In this document: positions 53,983 through 62,989 of the stretch, piece by piece | Position numbering within the stretch: the first letter of the stretch is position 1 | Layout: each line of letters opens with the position of its first letter | From: Amnibacterium flavum | GTDB lineage: Bacteria; Actinomycetota; Actinomycetes; Actinomycetales; Microbacteriaceae | Assembly (NCBI RefSeq): GCF_003097495.1 | Contig: NZ_QEOP01000001.1 | Location: 1,054,001-1,118,000 of the forward strand | Direction: 5' to 3' | Length of the DNA: 64,000 nt | Program-made: the position numbers and the translations under genes | The notes under the pieces: generated by a model | Told to the model about the DNA's origin: nothing | Seen by the model: the letters and a program-made list of their open reading frames with translations, nothing else | Database searches by the model: none

Positions 53983-55887
53983 TTAGGGGCGCCCGGCTGC
54001 TTCGCGGCGTCGTTCGAGGATCCAGCGCCGCAGCTTGATGATGGGCCGCAGCACGCGGCGCACGCGGGCTCCCGTGCCGGGGCGGTTCAGGCGCAGGTAG
54101 ACCCGCGCGAAGTCGCGCAGTCGACCCGTGCCGAGGTGCCCGGACGCGCGGACGAACTCGATCCGCTCGGCGTCGTCGGCGCCCGGCAGGGTGAGCCGGA
54201 ACTCGCCGAGCAGGTTCTCGAGCGAGCTGTGGCTCACCGCGATGTACTCGCCGCTTGCGACGGTGCGCGTGTGGTAGCCGAGCTCGGCCGCCGCGTAGCT
54301 CGGCACCCGCTCGAGCGTGTGCGCGAGGCCACCGTCGCGGTACGACTCGGCGCCGCCGAAATCGGAGTACTTCCACGGGTGCTGGATCAGCAGCCGCAGC
54401 GCCTCGGGGCGCGCGACGTACATCGATCCGAACGGGGCCAGCGGTGACACATCGTCGAGCGGAACCGAGATGCCGAGGCGCGCGTTCATGCGGCGGACTG
54501 GCTGTTTGTTCGCCCACCACGCCTTGCCGAGGGTGGGGTAGCCGATGTGGATCATCGGCGGGTACACGATACCGAGGCCCGCCTCGCGCTGGAAGAGCGC
54601 GACGAGGTTCGCGGCGTACCCGGGGGAGCCGAGCAGGTTGGTGTACTGCTGGTGCTTGAAGTGACGGCGGATCGCGAACCTGTCCTGGACGGTCTTCTTC
54701 GAATGCACCTTCACGACGATGTCGTAGAGCCCGGAGGTCAGCAGATCGCGGCAGCCGATGAGGAACGCGCTCTGGTCGCGTCCGTCGTTCTCGACGACCC
54801 GGATCTCGACGCTGCCGCGCGCGGTGCGGGCATCGAGGGAGCCCCGGATGGCGGCGGCGCGTCCGGCATCGGGGGTGGTGACGACGAGGTCGTAGTCGCC
54901 CGGCAGCGTGTCGGCGCGGTCGAGGATCTCGTCGGTCATGTCGGGGTAGTAGATGTGCGCCGTCACAAGAGTGCGCAATGGGCGGCTGGCGTCGTAGGCG
55001 ACGTCGACGTCGGGCAGGACCTCGAGCATCGCCGCGTTCGTGTTGAGCACGCGCGGCTCGACCCGGCGCGAGAGATCCGACCAGACGAGGCCCATAGGGT
55101 ATCCGCGGCGCTCGAGCTCGTCGAGCGTCCAACGGTCGATGGTCGCATGCCGGTCGAGGATCCACGGGCCGTGGAAGAACGGCCGGCGTTTGAGCACGGG
55201 AGAGCCGTCTCGCAGCAGCAGGTCGGCGTGGAACAGCGAAGCGTTCGGAGTGGGGTAGGCGCTCGCCGGGTATGCCGCGACACCCGTGAAGCCGAGGCGG
55301 GTGAAGTGGCCGGTGAACGGGATCTCGTGCGTGAGGACCGCGTCGTTGTAGAGGCGCAGCGGGCCGAGTTCGCGCCAGTAGGTGCTCCACTCGGCGCTCT
55401 GATGCAGGTCTCGGCGGGCGGCGATCCAGTAGGACTGCAGGTGCGCCGGCAGTACGCCCGTTCCGGTCAGCGGGTTGGGGGTCTCCTCGCCGTGCTCCGT
55501 GATGCCCCAGAAGTGCACGGGTGTCGCGTCCATCCGCTCGAACAGGTCGTCGAACGAGTCGACCGGCCCGAACCAGGTGTCGTTCGTGAGGACGACCTCG
55601 TCGTAGTCGGCGAGAGCCGCGCCGATGTGATCGAGCCCGGCACGCTGGGCGGCGATGTCGAAGCCCTCGTTCGGGCGTACGAGTACCTCGTCGGCCACGC
55701 GGGACAGGGCTGCCCGCGCTTCTCCCGTGACGGTCCCGTTCGCGACGACCAGGACTTTCGCACTGTGCGCGCGCAGGGCGGCGAGGGCGTGCAGCACGTA
55801 CTCGGCGACCTCGCCGCGCTCGTCGTACATCGCGTAGATGACGAGCCGCTGCCCGCCGGACGGGAACATCGGGGCGGCGGCGGTCAT
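53983..55887 (-). CDS. RgpF-family rhamnan synthesis protein, copy 3
   Basis: The 634-residue protein is a canonical RgpF: NEGFDIAAQRAGL, LTNDTWFGPVDSF, HFWGITEHGEETPN, YDLVVTTPDAGRAA, GRDQSAFLIGCRDLLTSG, VVKVHSKKTVQD and VYPPMIHIGYPTLGKAWW. It ends with a basic segment LRRWILERRREAAGRP that could bind membrane. The ATG overlaps copy 4 by four bases, giving the second rgpF pair on the minus strand, tail-to-tail to the pair on the plus strand. Confidence 0.9.
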   Translation of the reverse strand: MTAAAPMFPSGGQRLVIYAMYDERGEVAEYVLHALAALRAHSAKVLVVANGTVTGEARAALSRVADEVLVRPNEGFDIAAQRAGLDHIGAALADYDEVVLTNDTWFGPVDSFDDLFERMDATPVHFWGITEHGEETPNPLTGTGVLPAHLQSYWIAARRDLHQSAEWSTYWRELGPLRLYNDAVLTHEIPFTGHFTRLGFTGVAAYPASAYPTPNASLFHADLLLRDGSPVLKRRPFFHGPWILDRHATIDRWTLDELERRGYPMGLVWSDLSRRVEPRVLNTNAAMLEVLPDVDVAYDASRPLRTLVTAHIYYPDMTDEILDRADTLPGDYDLVVTTPDAGRAAAIRGSLDARTARGSVEIRVVENDGRDQSAFLIGCRDLLTSGLYDIVVKVHSKKTVQDRFAIRRHFKHQQYTNLLGSPGYAANLVALFQREAGLGIVYPPMIHIGYPTLGKAWWANKQPVRRMNARLGISVPLDDVSPLAPFGSMYVARPEALRLLIQHPWKYSDFGGAESYRDGGLAHTLERVPSYAAAELGYHTRTVASGEYIAVSHSSLENLLGEFRLTLPGADDAERIEFVRASGHLGTGRLRDFARVYLRLNRPGTGARVRRVLRPIIKLRRWILERRREAAGRP

Positions 55888-57737
55888 CGTCGTCCTCCGC
55901 GGACCCTGTTGCGCAGGCCCATCAGGCGGCCGGCCACGCCGGGGTGGTTGAGCGAGAGGTAGGTCTTCGCGAGGGCGCGCAACCCGGCTCCGCCGCGCAG
56001 ACCGACGCGCTGGAGCATCTGAATCTGGTCGAGCGGGTAACCCCAGGTCGAGGAACCGAGCTGGTCGACCTTGTACTCGAGCGAGGTGTGGCTGATGGAC
56101 GCCTGCCGTGGGTCGAGCACCGTCCGGTGATGGAACCCGAGCTGGGCGGCGGCGGGCACGAGCACGGAGCCGAGAAGGTGCGAGCCGACCCCGGAACCGA
56201 CGAGTTCTTCGTCTGATAGCAGGAGTCGGAGGGCCGCCGGGCGCGCGATCCAGGATCCGGCGTCGGGGGCGAGCGGGTATTCGCCGTCGCTGGGCACGCG
56301 GATGTCGAGGCGTTCACGGAGTGCGCCCAATCGGCCGAAGTCCACCTGTTGAGTCGGTTCGGGCGAGCCGATCCCGACCGTCGGCGGCAGCACGATTCCC
56401 AGTGTTGACTCGGCCTGGAAGAGCGCCAGCACATTGGATGCGTGGCCGGGTGAACCGAGCAGTGAGTCGAGCGCGTGGCGGGCACGGTAGCGATCGGAGT
56501 TGAACCGCGGGTCGTGGCGCGACAGGGCTGTTGCGTTGACCGCCAGCACCAGGTCGTAGTCCTGCTGGGCGATGAGGTCGCGGCAGGCGTCGAGCACGCT
56601 CTCGGTGGCGCTCGCGGAGTCATCGGCGACGACGACTTCGACGTTGCCGGGCACCGTGCCGCGTGCGAGCCGGGCGGCGGCCTCCTCGGCGACGGCAGCG
56701 GAGGTGGTGACGACCAGGTCGTAGGGAATGGGAAGGGATCCCAGGCGCCTGAGAGCGTCGTCGAGCGACTCGGTGTCTTCCGCGTGGATCACGGCGAGCA
56801 GGTGCGGCGGACGTACGCGATCGAACCCGGTGTCCACGTCGGGCAGCACCTCGAGCAGACCCGCGTCGGCGTTGAGCACCTCAGGTGCCGTGGTGCGGGC
56901 GAGGTTCGACATCGCGAGTCGCAGCGGGTAGACGCCGTGGCGGGCGACCTCCTGGAGCGTCCAGCGACCGATGACGGCGTGACGGTGGAAGTAGGCGGGG
57001 TAGTGGTGGAAGATCCGCCGTTTGAGCAGGGGGCAGCCGTCGGCGATGAGCACATCGGCGAGCAGGATGGAGGCGTTGCCGGGGCCGTAGGGTTCGGCTG
57101 GGAATGCGGTTCCGGAGGTGAAGCCGGCGTTCTCGAAGTGCTCGGTGAAGCGCAGTTCGTGCAGCGAGACAGCATCCCAGTAGCTGTTCATGGGCGGCAG
57201 GTCGCGCCAGTAGTCACGCCAGGCGTCGGACGAGATCATCGAACGGCGGGCGGCGATCCAGAACGACTGCAGGTGGCGGGGGAGTGCGGCGCTGACACCG
57301 GGGATGGCGGCCTCTGCCGGGTGCTCCGTCATGCCCCAGAAGTCGAGCGCTCGAGCATCCATCTTCTCGAAGACGGGGGCGAACTCACGAACGGGCCCGT
57401 ACCAGGTGTCGTTGGTGAGGACGACCTCGTCGTACTCCGCGATGGCGTCGCCGAGGTGGTCGATGGCGTGCTTCTCGGCCCAGATGTCGAAGCCCTGGTT
57501 CTCGCGGACGAGCACGGTGTCGGAATGCGCCATGAGGACACGGTGCCCGGCCTCTTCTACCGTGCCGTTGACGACGACGAGCAGGTGGGCGGAGTGCGCG
57601 CGCAGCGCGTCGAGGGCGAACGGGACGAAGTCGTCGACCACGCCCTGCGGGTCGAAGAAGACGTAGATGACGAGGCGTCGGCCGTCAGCGGGGAACGCGG
57701 TCGGACCGGTCGGCGGGGTCGTGGTGAGGTCGCTCAT
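55884..57737 (-). CDS. RgpF-family rhamnan synthesis protein, copy 4, degenerate C-terminal half
   Basis: The 617-residue protein keeps the N-terminal RgpF motifs (ENQGFDIWAEKHAI, LTNDTWYGPVREF, DFWGMTEHPAEA) but has lost those of the C-terminal half: VHSKK is replaced by VNATALSRHD and GRDQ by SASATES, and the VxPPMxHIG block is VLPPTVGIGS. The tail SISHTSLEYKVDQLG resembles copy 1. The frame is uninterrupted, so it is expressed rather than a pseudogene; catalysis in the C-terminal half is probably lost. It may support copy 3 as a partner. Confidence 0.85.
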   Translation of the reverse strand: MSDLTTTPPTGPTAFPADGRRLVIYVFFDPQGVVDDFVPFALDALRAHSAHLLVVVNGTVEEAGHRVLMAHSDTVLVRENQGFDIWAEKHAIDHLGDAIAEYDEVVLTNDTWYGPVREFAPVFEKMDARALDFWGMTEHPAEAAIPGVSAALPRHLQSFWIAARRSMISSDAWRDYWRDLPPMNSYWDAVSLHELRFTEHFENAGFTSGTAFPAEPYGPGNASILLADVLIADGCPLLKRRIFHHYPAYFHRHAVIGRWTLQEVARHGVYPLRLAMSNLARTTAPEVLNADAGLLEVLPDVDTGFDRVRPPHLLAVIHAEDTESLDDALRRLGSLPIPYDLVVTTSAAVAEEAAARLARGTVPGNVEVVVADDSASATESVLDACRDLIAQQDYDLVLAVNATALSRHDPRFNSDRYRARHALDSLLGSPGHASNVLALFQAESTLGIVLPPTVGIGSPEPTQQVDFGRLGALRERLDIRVPSDGEYPLAPDAGSWIARPAALRLLLSDEELVGSGVGSHLLGSVLVPAAAQLGFHHRTVLDPRQASISHTSLEYKVDQLGSSTWGYPLDQIQMLQRVGLRGGAGLRALAKTYLSLNHPGVAGRLMGLRNRVRGGRR

Positions 57738-58051
57738 CCAGGAATGCGTGAGGGGTGCAGCCGGGAGCGTCGCTCCACGGCGAAGACGAAGCCGCGCATG
57801 CAGCCAGTCTCGCGCATCCCGCCCGCACCCGTCGACTCAGCGTGTGCTCCTCCCGTGAATCTTCGGACGTCGAGTAGGCCCGCAGGGCCGTACCGAGACG
57901 GCTCGAGCAGCGGCGAAGCCGCGTATCGAGAGCAACAGCCCAATATCAGCCGCTGTGAACGTGTAGTCAGCGGCAGGTTCGGCGGTGGCAAGGCGTCAGT
58001 GGTCGAGTGAGCCGCTGGTGCCTGGGCTGGGACGATGACACCGTATGAAGG
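57738..58051. other. Gap with tandem REP-like hairpins
   Basis: A 314-base gap before the small membrane protein gene. It contains the two REP-like hairpins at 57869-57933 and a possible partial copy near 57989 (TGGTCGAGTGAGCCGCT). No gene was found. Confidence 0.5.
57869..57933. repeat. Two tandem REP-like palindromic elements
   Basis: Two units share the plan TCGAG(T/C)A-G...hairpin...(C/T)G-TA(C/T)CGAGA. The first has GGCCC-GCA-GGGCC (57877-57889), the second GCGGC-GAA-GCCGC (57910-57922) within CTCGAGCA...GTATCGAG. Similar TCGAGTA-hairpin-TATCGAG repeats are common between genes in Microbacteriaceae genomes. Copies elsewhere in this window were not found. Confidence 0.6.
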
Positions 58052-58144
58052 ATGAAGAGGGCTTCCTATGTCTTCCTCGGTGCGGTCGCACTGGCGATCG
58101 TCGCACTAGTCATCGTCGCTGCACTGGTGGAACGCTATAGCTGA
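58052..58144 (+). CDS. Predicted 30-residue single-helix membrane peptide
   Basis: The frame encodes MKRASYVFLGAVALAIVAL followed by VIVAALVERYS, that is, a positively charged N-terminus, one hydrophobic helix of about 22 residues and a short polar tail. This is far from the random composition of shadow frames. The immediate upstream sequence GAAGG abuts ATG, so the ribosome-binding spacing is poor and translation remains unproven. Next gene starts 75 bases later in the same direction. Function unknown. Confidence 0.5.
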   Translation: MKRASYVFLGAVALAIVALVIVAALVERYS

Positions 58145-58207
58145 GTTCGTGGACGACTCCGCGCTCGCGCCCGTTCGTCGTGCGTGGATCCAAACCGCCA
58201 TCGTCGC

Positions 58208-58213
58208 TACGGT
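58208..58213 (+). promoter_or_regulatory. -10 box (TACGGT) of the DUF4440-like gene, leaderless
   Basis: TACGGT is followed by six bases and the ATG at 58220, with no ribosome-binding sequence between. Confidence 0.58.
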
Positions 58214-58219
58214 CGAACG

Positions 58220-58591
58220 ATGTGGGAAGCCGAGTCAGCCGCGTTCGCATTGGTCAAAGAAGCCGAGCAGGCTCTCCTCCGGTCCGCCGTGCGCGGGGAT
58301 AAGGAGCAGCTTGCTTCGCTGTTGTCCCCGGACTTCGCAGAGATCGGGCGTTCGGGACGGCGTTGGACGTCCGACGAGATCGTCGAAGCCTTGGAGGCCG
58401 AGGAGCCGCGGCCGGCGCCCGGGACCTCGGAGTGGCTGTACAACCAGCTCGGACCCGACCTGGTGCTCGTCCAATTCCGCGTCCATCGCGCAGAGGGCGA
58501 TAGCCGGCATACCTCGCTGTGGGACACCAGCGGCCACGACGGCTCGGTGATGCGGTTCCACCCGGGAACGCCGGTCCTGCCGAGTGGGTGA
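58220..58591 (+). CDS. DUF4440/NTF2-like small protein
   Basis: The 123-residue protein contains EAEQALLRSAVRGDKEQLASLL, SPDFAEIGRSGRRWTSDEIVEALE and HTSLWDTSGHDGSVMRFHPG, the pattern of DUF4440/RNase-H-inhibitor-like NTF2 proteins with conserved tryptophan and histidine. Cytosolic. ATG 58220 is preferred to GTG upstream because of the leaderless -10 box. Likely a stand-alone gene; role unknown. A cupin gene follows in the same direction. Confidence 0.78.
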   Translation: MWEAESAAFALVKEAEQALLRSAVRGDKEQLASLLSPDFAEIGRSGRRWTSDEIVEALEAEEPRPAPGTSEWLYNQLGPDLVLVQFRVHRAEGDSRHTSLWDTSGHDGSVMRFHPGTPVLPSG

Positions 58592-58611
58592 AGCCTGCCG
58601 ACCGGAGTTTG

Positions 58612-58617
58612 CAGAAT
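58612..58617 (+). promoter_or_regulatory. Possible -10 box (CAGAAT) of the cupin gene, leaderless
   Basis: CAGAAT is followed by six bases and the ATG at 58624. The first base deviates from consensus. Confidence 0.45.
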
Positions 58618-58623
58618 AGATAC

Positions 58624-59007
58624 ATGATGAACCTCTTCGGAACCGACATCGCCGCCGAACTCGAGCTGGTCGAGAAGCACTGGACCCCGCGGGTCGTCGG
58701 GCGGGTCAACGATCAGTACATCAAGGTTGCGAAACTGCTCGGGGAGCTCGTCTGGCACGCGCACGACGCGGAGGACGAGATGTTCCTCGTCGTGTCGGGT
58801 CGGCTCCGTATCCAGCTCGAAGGCGGATCGGAAGTCGTCCTCGAGCCAGGGCAGTTCTACGTTGTGCCGCGCGGAGTGCAGCACAACCCGATCGCCGAAA
58901 AAGAGGTTCAGATCGTCCTCATCGAAACGGTCACGACCGCCCACACGGGAGACGTGACGGTCGAGGGAACAGTGCCCATCGACCAGCAGGTCGGCGACTT
59001 CAGCTGA
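58624..59007 (+). CDS. Cupin domain protein
   Basis: The 127-residue protein is a single-domain cupin: GELVWHAHDAEDEMFLVVSGRLRIQLEGG holds motif 1 with two histidines and a glutamate for metal binding, and VVPRGVQHNPIAEKE is motif 2 with the third histidine. A beta-barrel of normal length. Cupins of this kind are sugar isomerases, dioxygenases or binding proteins. Two adjacent ATGs (58624, 58627) are possible. It converges on the small hypothetical membrane gene on the minus strand with a two-base gap. Confidence 0.87.
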   Translation: MMNLFGTDIAAELELVEKHWTPRVVGRVNDQYIKVAKLLGELVWHAHDAEDEMFLVVSGRLRIQLEGGSEVVLEPGQFYVVPRGVQHNPIAEKEVQIVLIETVTTAHTGDVTVEGTVPIDQQVGDFS

Positions 59008-59009
59008 TC

Positions 59010-59372
59010 TCAGCTGCTACGTCGGGGCAGGAGGTCCTCTTTGCGTGCTTCTCCGGCAACTGCCAACACGACACCGCCTATGCCGAAGATCCAGAGCAGA
59101 CAGCCCCCGATCGTGAGAGCTGGAGGCGGGTAGACCGTCCTCGTCTGGCCAACCGGGTTGGTGAAGATACAGGTGACTCCCGCGGGGAAGAAACGAACGT
59201 CGGGCTCGCTCTTCATCACCGAGAGTCGCTCGGGGTAGCGGTGTTCGCACACCATGGAGGCGGGTTCATGGAATTCGCCCACGGCTGCGACCCCGGTCGG
59301 CGTGATCATCACAACGAAGAGGAGGGCGCAGATCGCTGCCCAACGACGGTAGAGCGGGCGTCGCGAGCGCAA
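59010..59372 (-). CDS. Hypothetical protein with two predicted transmembrane helices
   Basis: The 120-residue protein has a basic N-terminus, a helix at about residues 11-30, an extracytoplasmic loop of about 55 residues with two cysteines (VCEHRYPE and VTCIFTNP) and a second helix near residue 88 followed by a charged tail. TTG is the only start that includes the first helix and it lies six bases after the stop of the 42-residue gene, so they are probably coexpressed. No family recognised. The loop cysteines could form a disulfide. Confidence 0.6.
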   Translation of the reverse strand: MRSRRPLYRRWAAICALLFVVMITPTGVAAVGEFHEPASMVCEHRYPERLSVMKSEPDVRFFPAGVTCIFTNPVGQTRTVYPPPALTIGGCLLWIFGIGGVVLAVAGEARKEDLLPRRSS

Positions 59373-59377
59373 AAGGC

Positions 59378-61485
<2,108 letters not shown>

Positions 61486-61490
61486 CAGTC

Positions 61491-62888
61491 ATGGAGTTCG
61501 GCGCGAAGCTCACCATCGAAGAGACCCCGATCCCCGGGCTTCTCGTCGTCCGCATCCCCGTCCACGGCGACTCCCGGGGCTGGTTCAAGGAGAACTGGCA
61601 GCGCGAGGCGATGATCGCCGCGGGACTGCCCGACTTCGGGCCCGTGCAGAACAACATGTCCCACAACGTCGAGGTCGGCATTGTCCGCGGCATCCACGCC
61701 GAGCCGTGGGACAAGCTGGTCTCGGTCGCCCACGGGCGTGTGTTCGGCGCCTGGGTCGACCTGCGCGAAGGCGACAGCTTCGGCTCGGTCTTCACCACCG
61801 AGATCGACCCGTCCGTCGCGGTCTTCGTGCCCCGTGGTGTCGGCAACTCGTTCCAGACGCTCGAACCCGAGACGGTCTACAGCTACCTTGTGAACGACCA
61901 CTGGAGCGCCGACGCGCAGTCGCGCTACACGTTCCTCAACCTCGCCGACGAGACGGTCGCGGTGCCGTGGCCGCTCCCGCTCGACGAGAAGAAGATGTCC
62001 GCGAAGGATCTCGCGCATCCGCGTCTCGCCGACGTCACGCCCATGGAGAGCAAGCGGACCCTCGTGACCGGCGCGGGTGGGCAGCTCGGCCGCGCACTCC
62101 GCGAAGTCCTCCCCGACGCGCACTTCGTGACCCGCTCCGAGCTCGATCTGACGGATTCCGCAGCGGTCGACGCCTGGCCCTGGCGCGATTACGACCGGGT
62201 GATCAACGCCGCCGCGTACACGAAGGTCGACGAGGCCGAGACTCCCGCCGGGCGCCTCGGAGCCTGGGCGGCCAACGCGACCGCCGTGGGTCGCCTCGCC
62301 CGCGTCTCGGCTGAGAATCAGATCACCCTCGTGCACGTCTCGAGCGACTACGTGTTCGACGGCACCCACGAGGTGCACACCGAGGAGGAGGCGCTCGCGC
62401 CGCTGGGTGTCTACGGGCAGTCGAAGGCCGCGGGCGACGTCGCCGTCGCAACGGTCCCGCGGCACTATCTGCTGCGCACGAGCTGGGTCGTCGGCGACGG
62501 AGGCAACTTCGTGAAGACCATGGCGAGCCTCGCCGAGCGCGGCATCGACCCGTCGGTCGTCGACGACCAGGTCGGGCGCCTCACCTTCACCGCCGACCTC
62601 GCGGCCGCCATCGTGCACCTGTTGTCGACGGACTCGCCGTACGGCACCTACAACGTGTCGAACTCCGGCGCGCCTCGCACCTGGGCCGACATCGCGAGCC
62701 GCGTGTTCGAGATCCTCGGCCACGACGCGAACCGGGTCACGGGAGTCTCGACCGAGGAGTTCTTCGCGGGGAAGTCCGCCGCGCCGCGTCCTCGGAACAG
62801 CGTGTTCGATCTCTCCAAGATCGAGGCGACCGGTTTCTCGCCGCGCGACGGCGACGTCGCCCTCGTCGACTATCTCGGTGCCCGCTGA
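61491..62888 (+). CDS. rmlCD: Fused dTDP-4-dehydrorhamnose 3,5-epimerase and dTDP-4-dehydrorhamnose reductase (RmlC-RmlD)
   Basis: The 465-residue protein combines both last steps of dTDP-L-rhamnose synthesis. Residues 1-180 are a cupin-like RmlC with RGWFKENWQREAMIAAG, NNMSHNVEVGIVRGIHAEPW and YLVNDHWS. Residues 187-465 are an RmlD SDR with LVTGAGGQLGRALREVL, INAAAYTKVDEAE, HVSSDYVFDG and YGQSKAAGD. In the RmlC half the catalytic histidine of the canonical GVxRGLH motif is in RGIHAEPW. Fusion guarantees equal amounts of both enzymes. It ends 101 bases before the DUF4012 gene. Confidence 0.94.
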   Translation: MEFGAKLTIEETPIPGLLVVRIPVHGDSRGWFKENWQREAMIAAGLPDFGPVQNNMSHNVEVGIVRGIHAEPWDKLVSVAHGRVFGAWVDLREGDSFGSVFTTEIDPSVAVFVPRGVGNSFQTLEPETVYSYLVNDHWSADAQSRYTFLNLADETVAVPWPLPLDEKKMSAKDLAHPRLADVTPMESKRTLVTGAGGQLGRALREVLPDAHFVTRSELDLTDSAAVDAWPWRDYDRVINAAAYTKVDEAETPAGRLGAWAANATAVGRLARVSAENQITLVHVSSDYVFDGTHEVHTEEEALAPLGVYGQSKAAGDVAVATVPRHYLLRTSWVVGDGGNFVKTMASLAERGIDPSVVDDQVGRLTFTADLAAAIVHLLSTDSPYGTYNVSNSGAPRTWADIASRVFEILGHDANRVTGVSTEEFFAGKSAAPRPRNSVFDLSKIEATGFSPRDGDVALVDYLGAR

Positions 62889-62941
62889 CGCCCGACGGCC
62901 GGTGAGACCGGGGGAACGTCCTCCCCAGTAGGAGGGGAACC

Positions 62942-62960
62942 ACCCGGTCAGACCGGGTTT
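62942..62960 (+). terminator. Terminator-like hairpin after rmlCD
   Basis: ACCCGGT-CAG-ACCGGGT is a seven-pair stem with a three-base loop followed by TT and CC. It is weak in T content but positioned 54 bases after the rmlCD stop and before the promoter of the next gene. Confidence 0.45.
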
Positions 62961-62977
62961 CCGCAGTGCCGCGCCGC

Positions 62978-62983
62978 TATCGT
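62978..62983 (+). promoter_or_regulatory. -10 box (TATCGT) of the DUF4012 gene, leaderless
   Basis: TATCGT is followed by six bases and the GTG at 62990, giving a leaderless start. Confidence 0.58.
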
Positions 62984-62989
62984 GTCAAC

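Noticed and set aside
54547-55962. Plus-strand frame opposite rgpF copy 3, and a similar one opposite copy 4
   Set aside because: Mirror of RgpF codons with no independent family signal.
55884-57737. RgpF copy 4 as a pseudogene
   Set aside because: The reading frame is intact over 617 residues with conserved N-half motifs, so loss of C-half motifs is treated as divergence, not decay.
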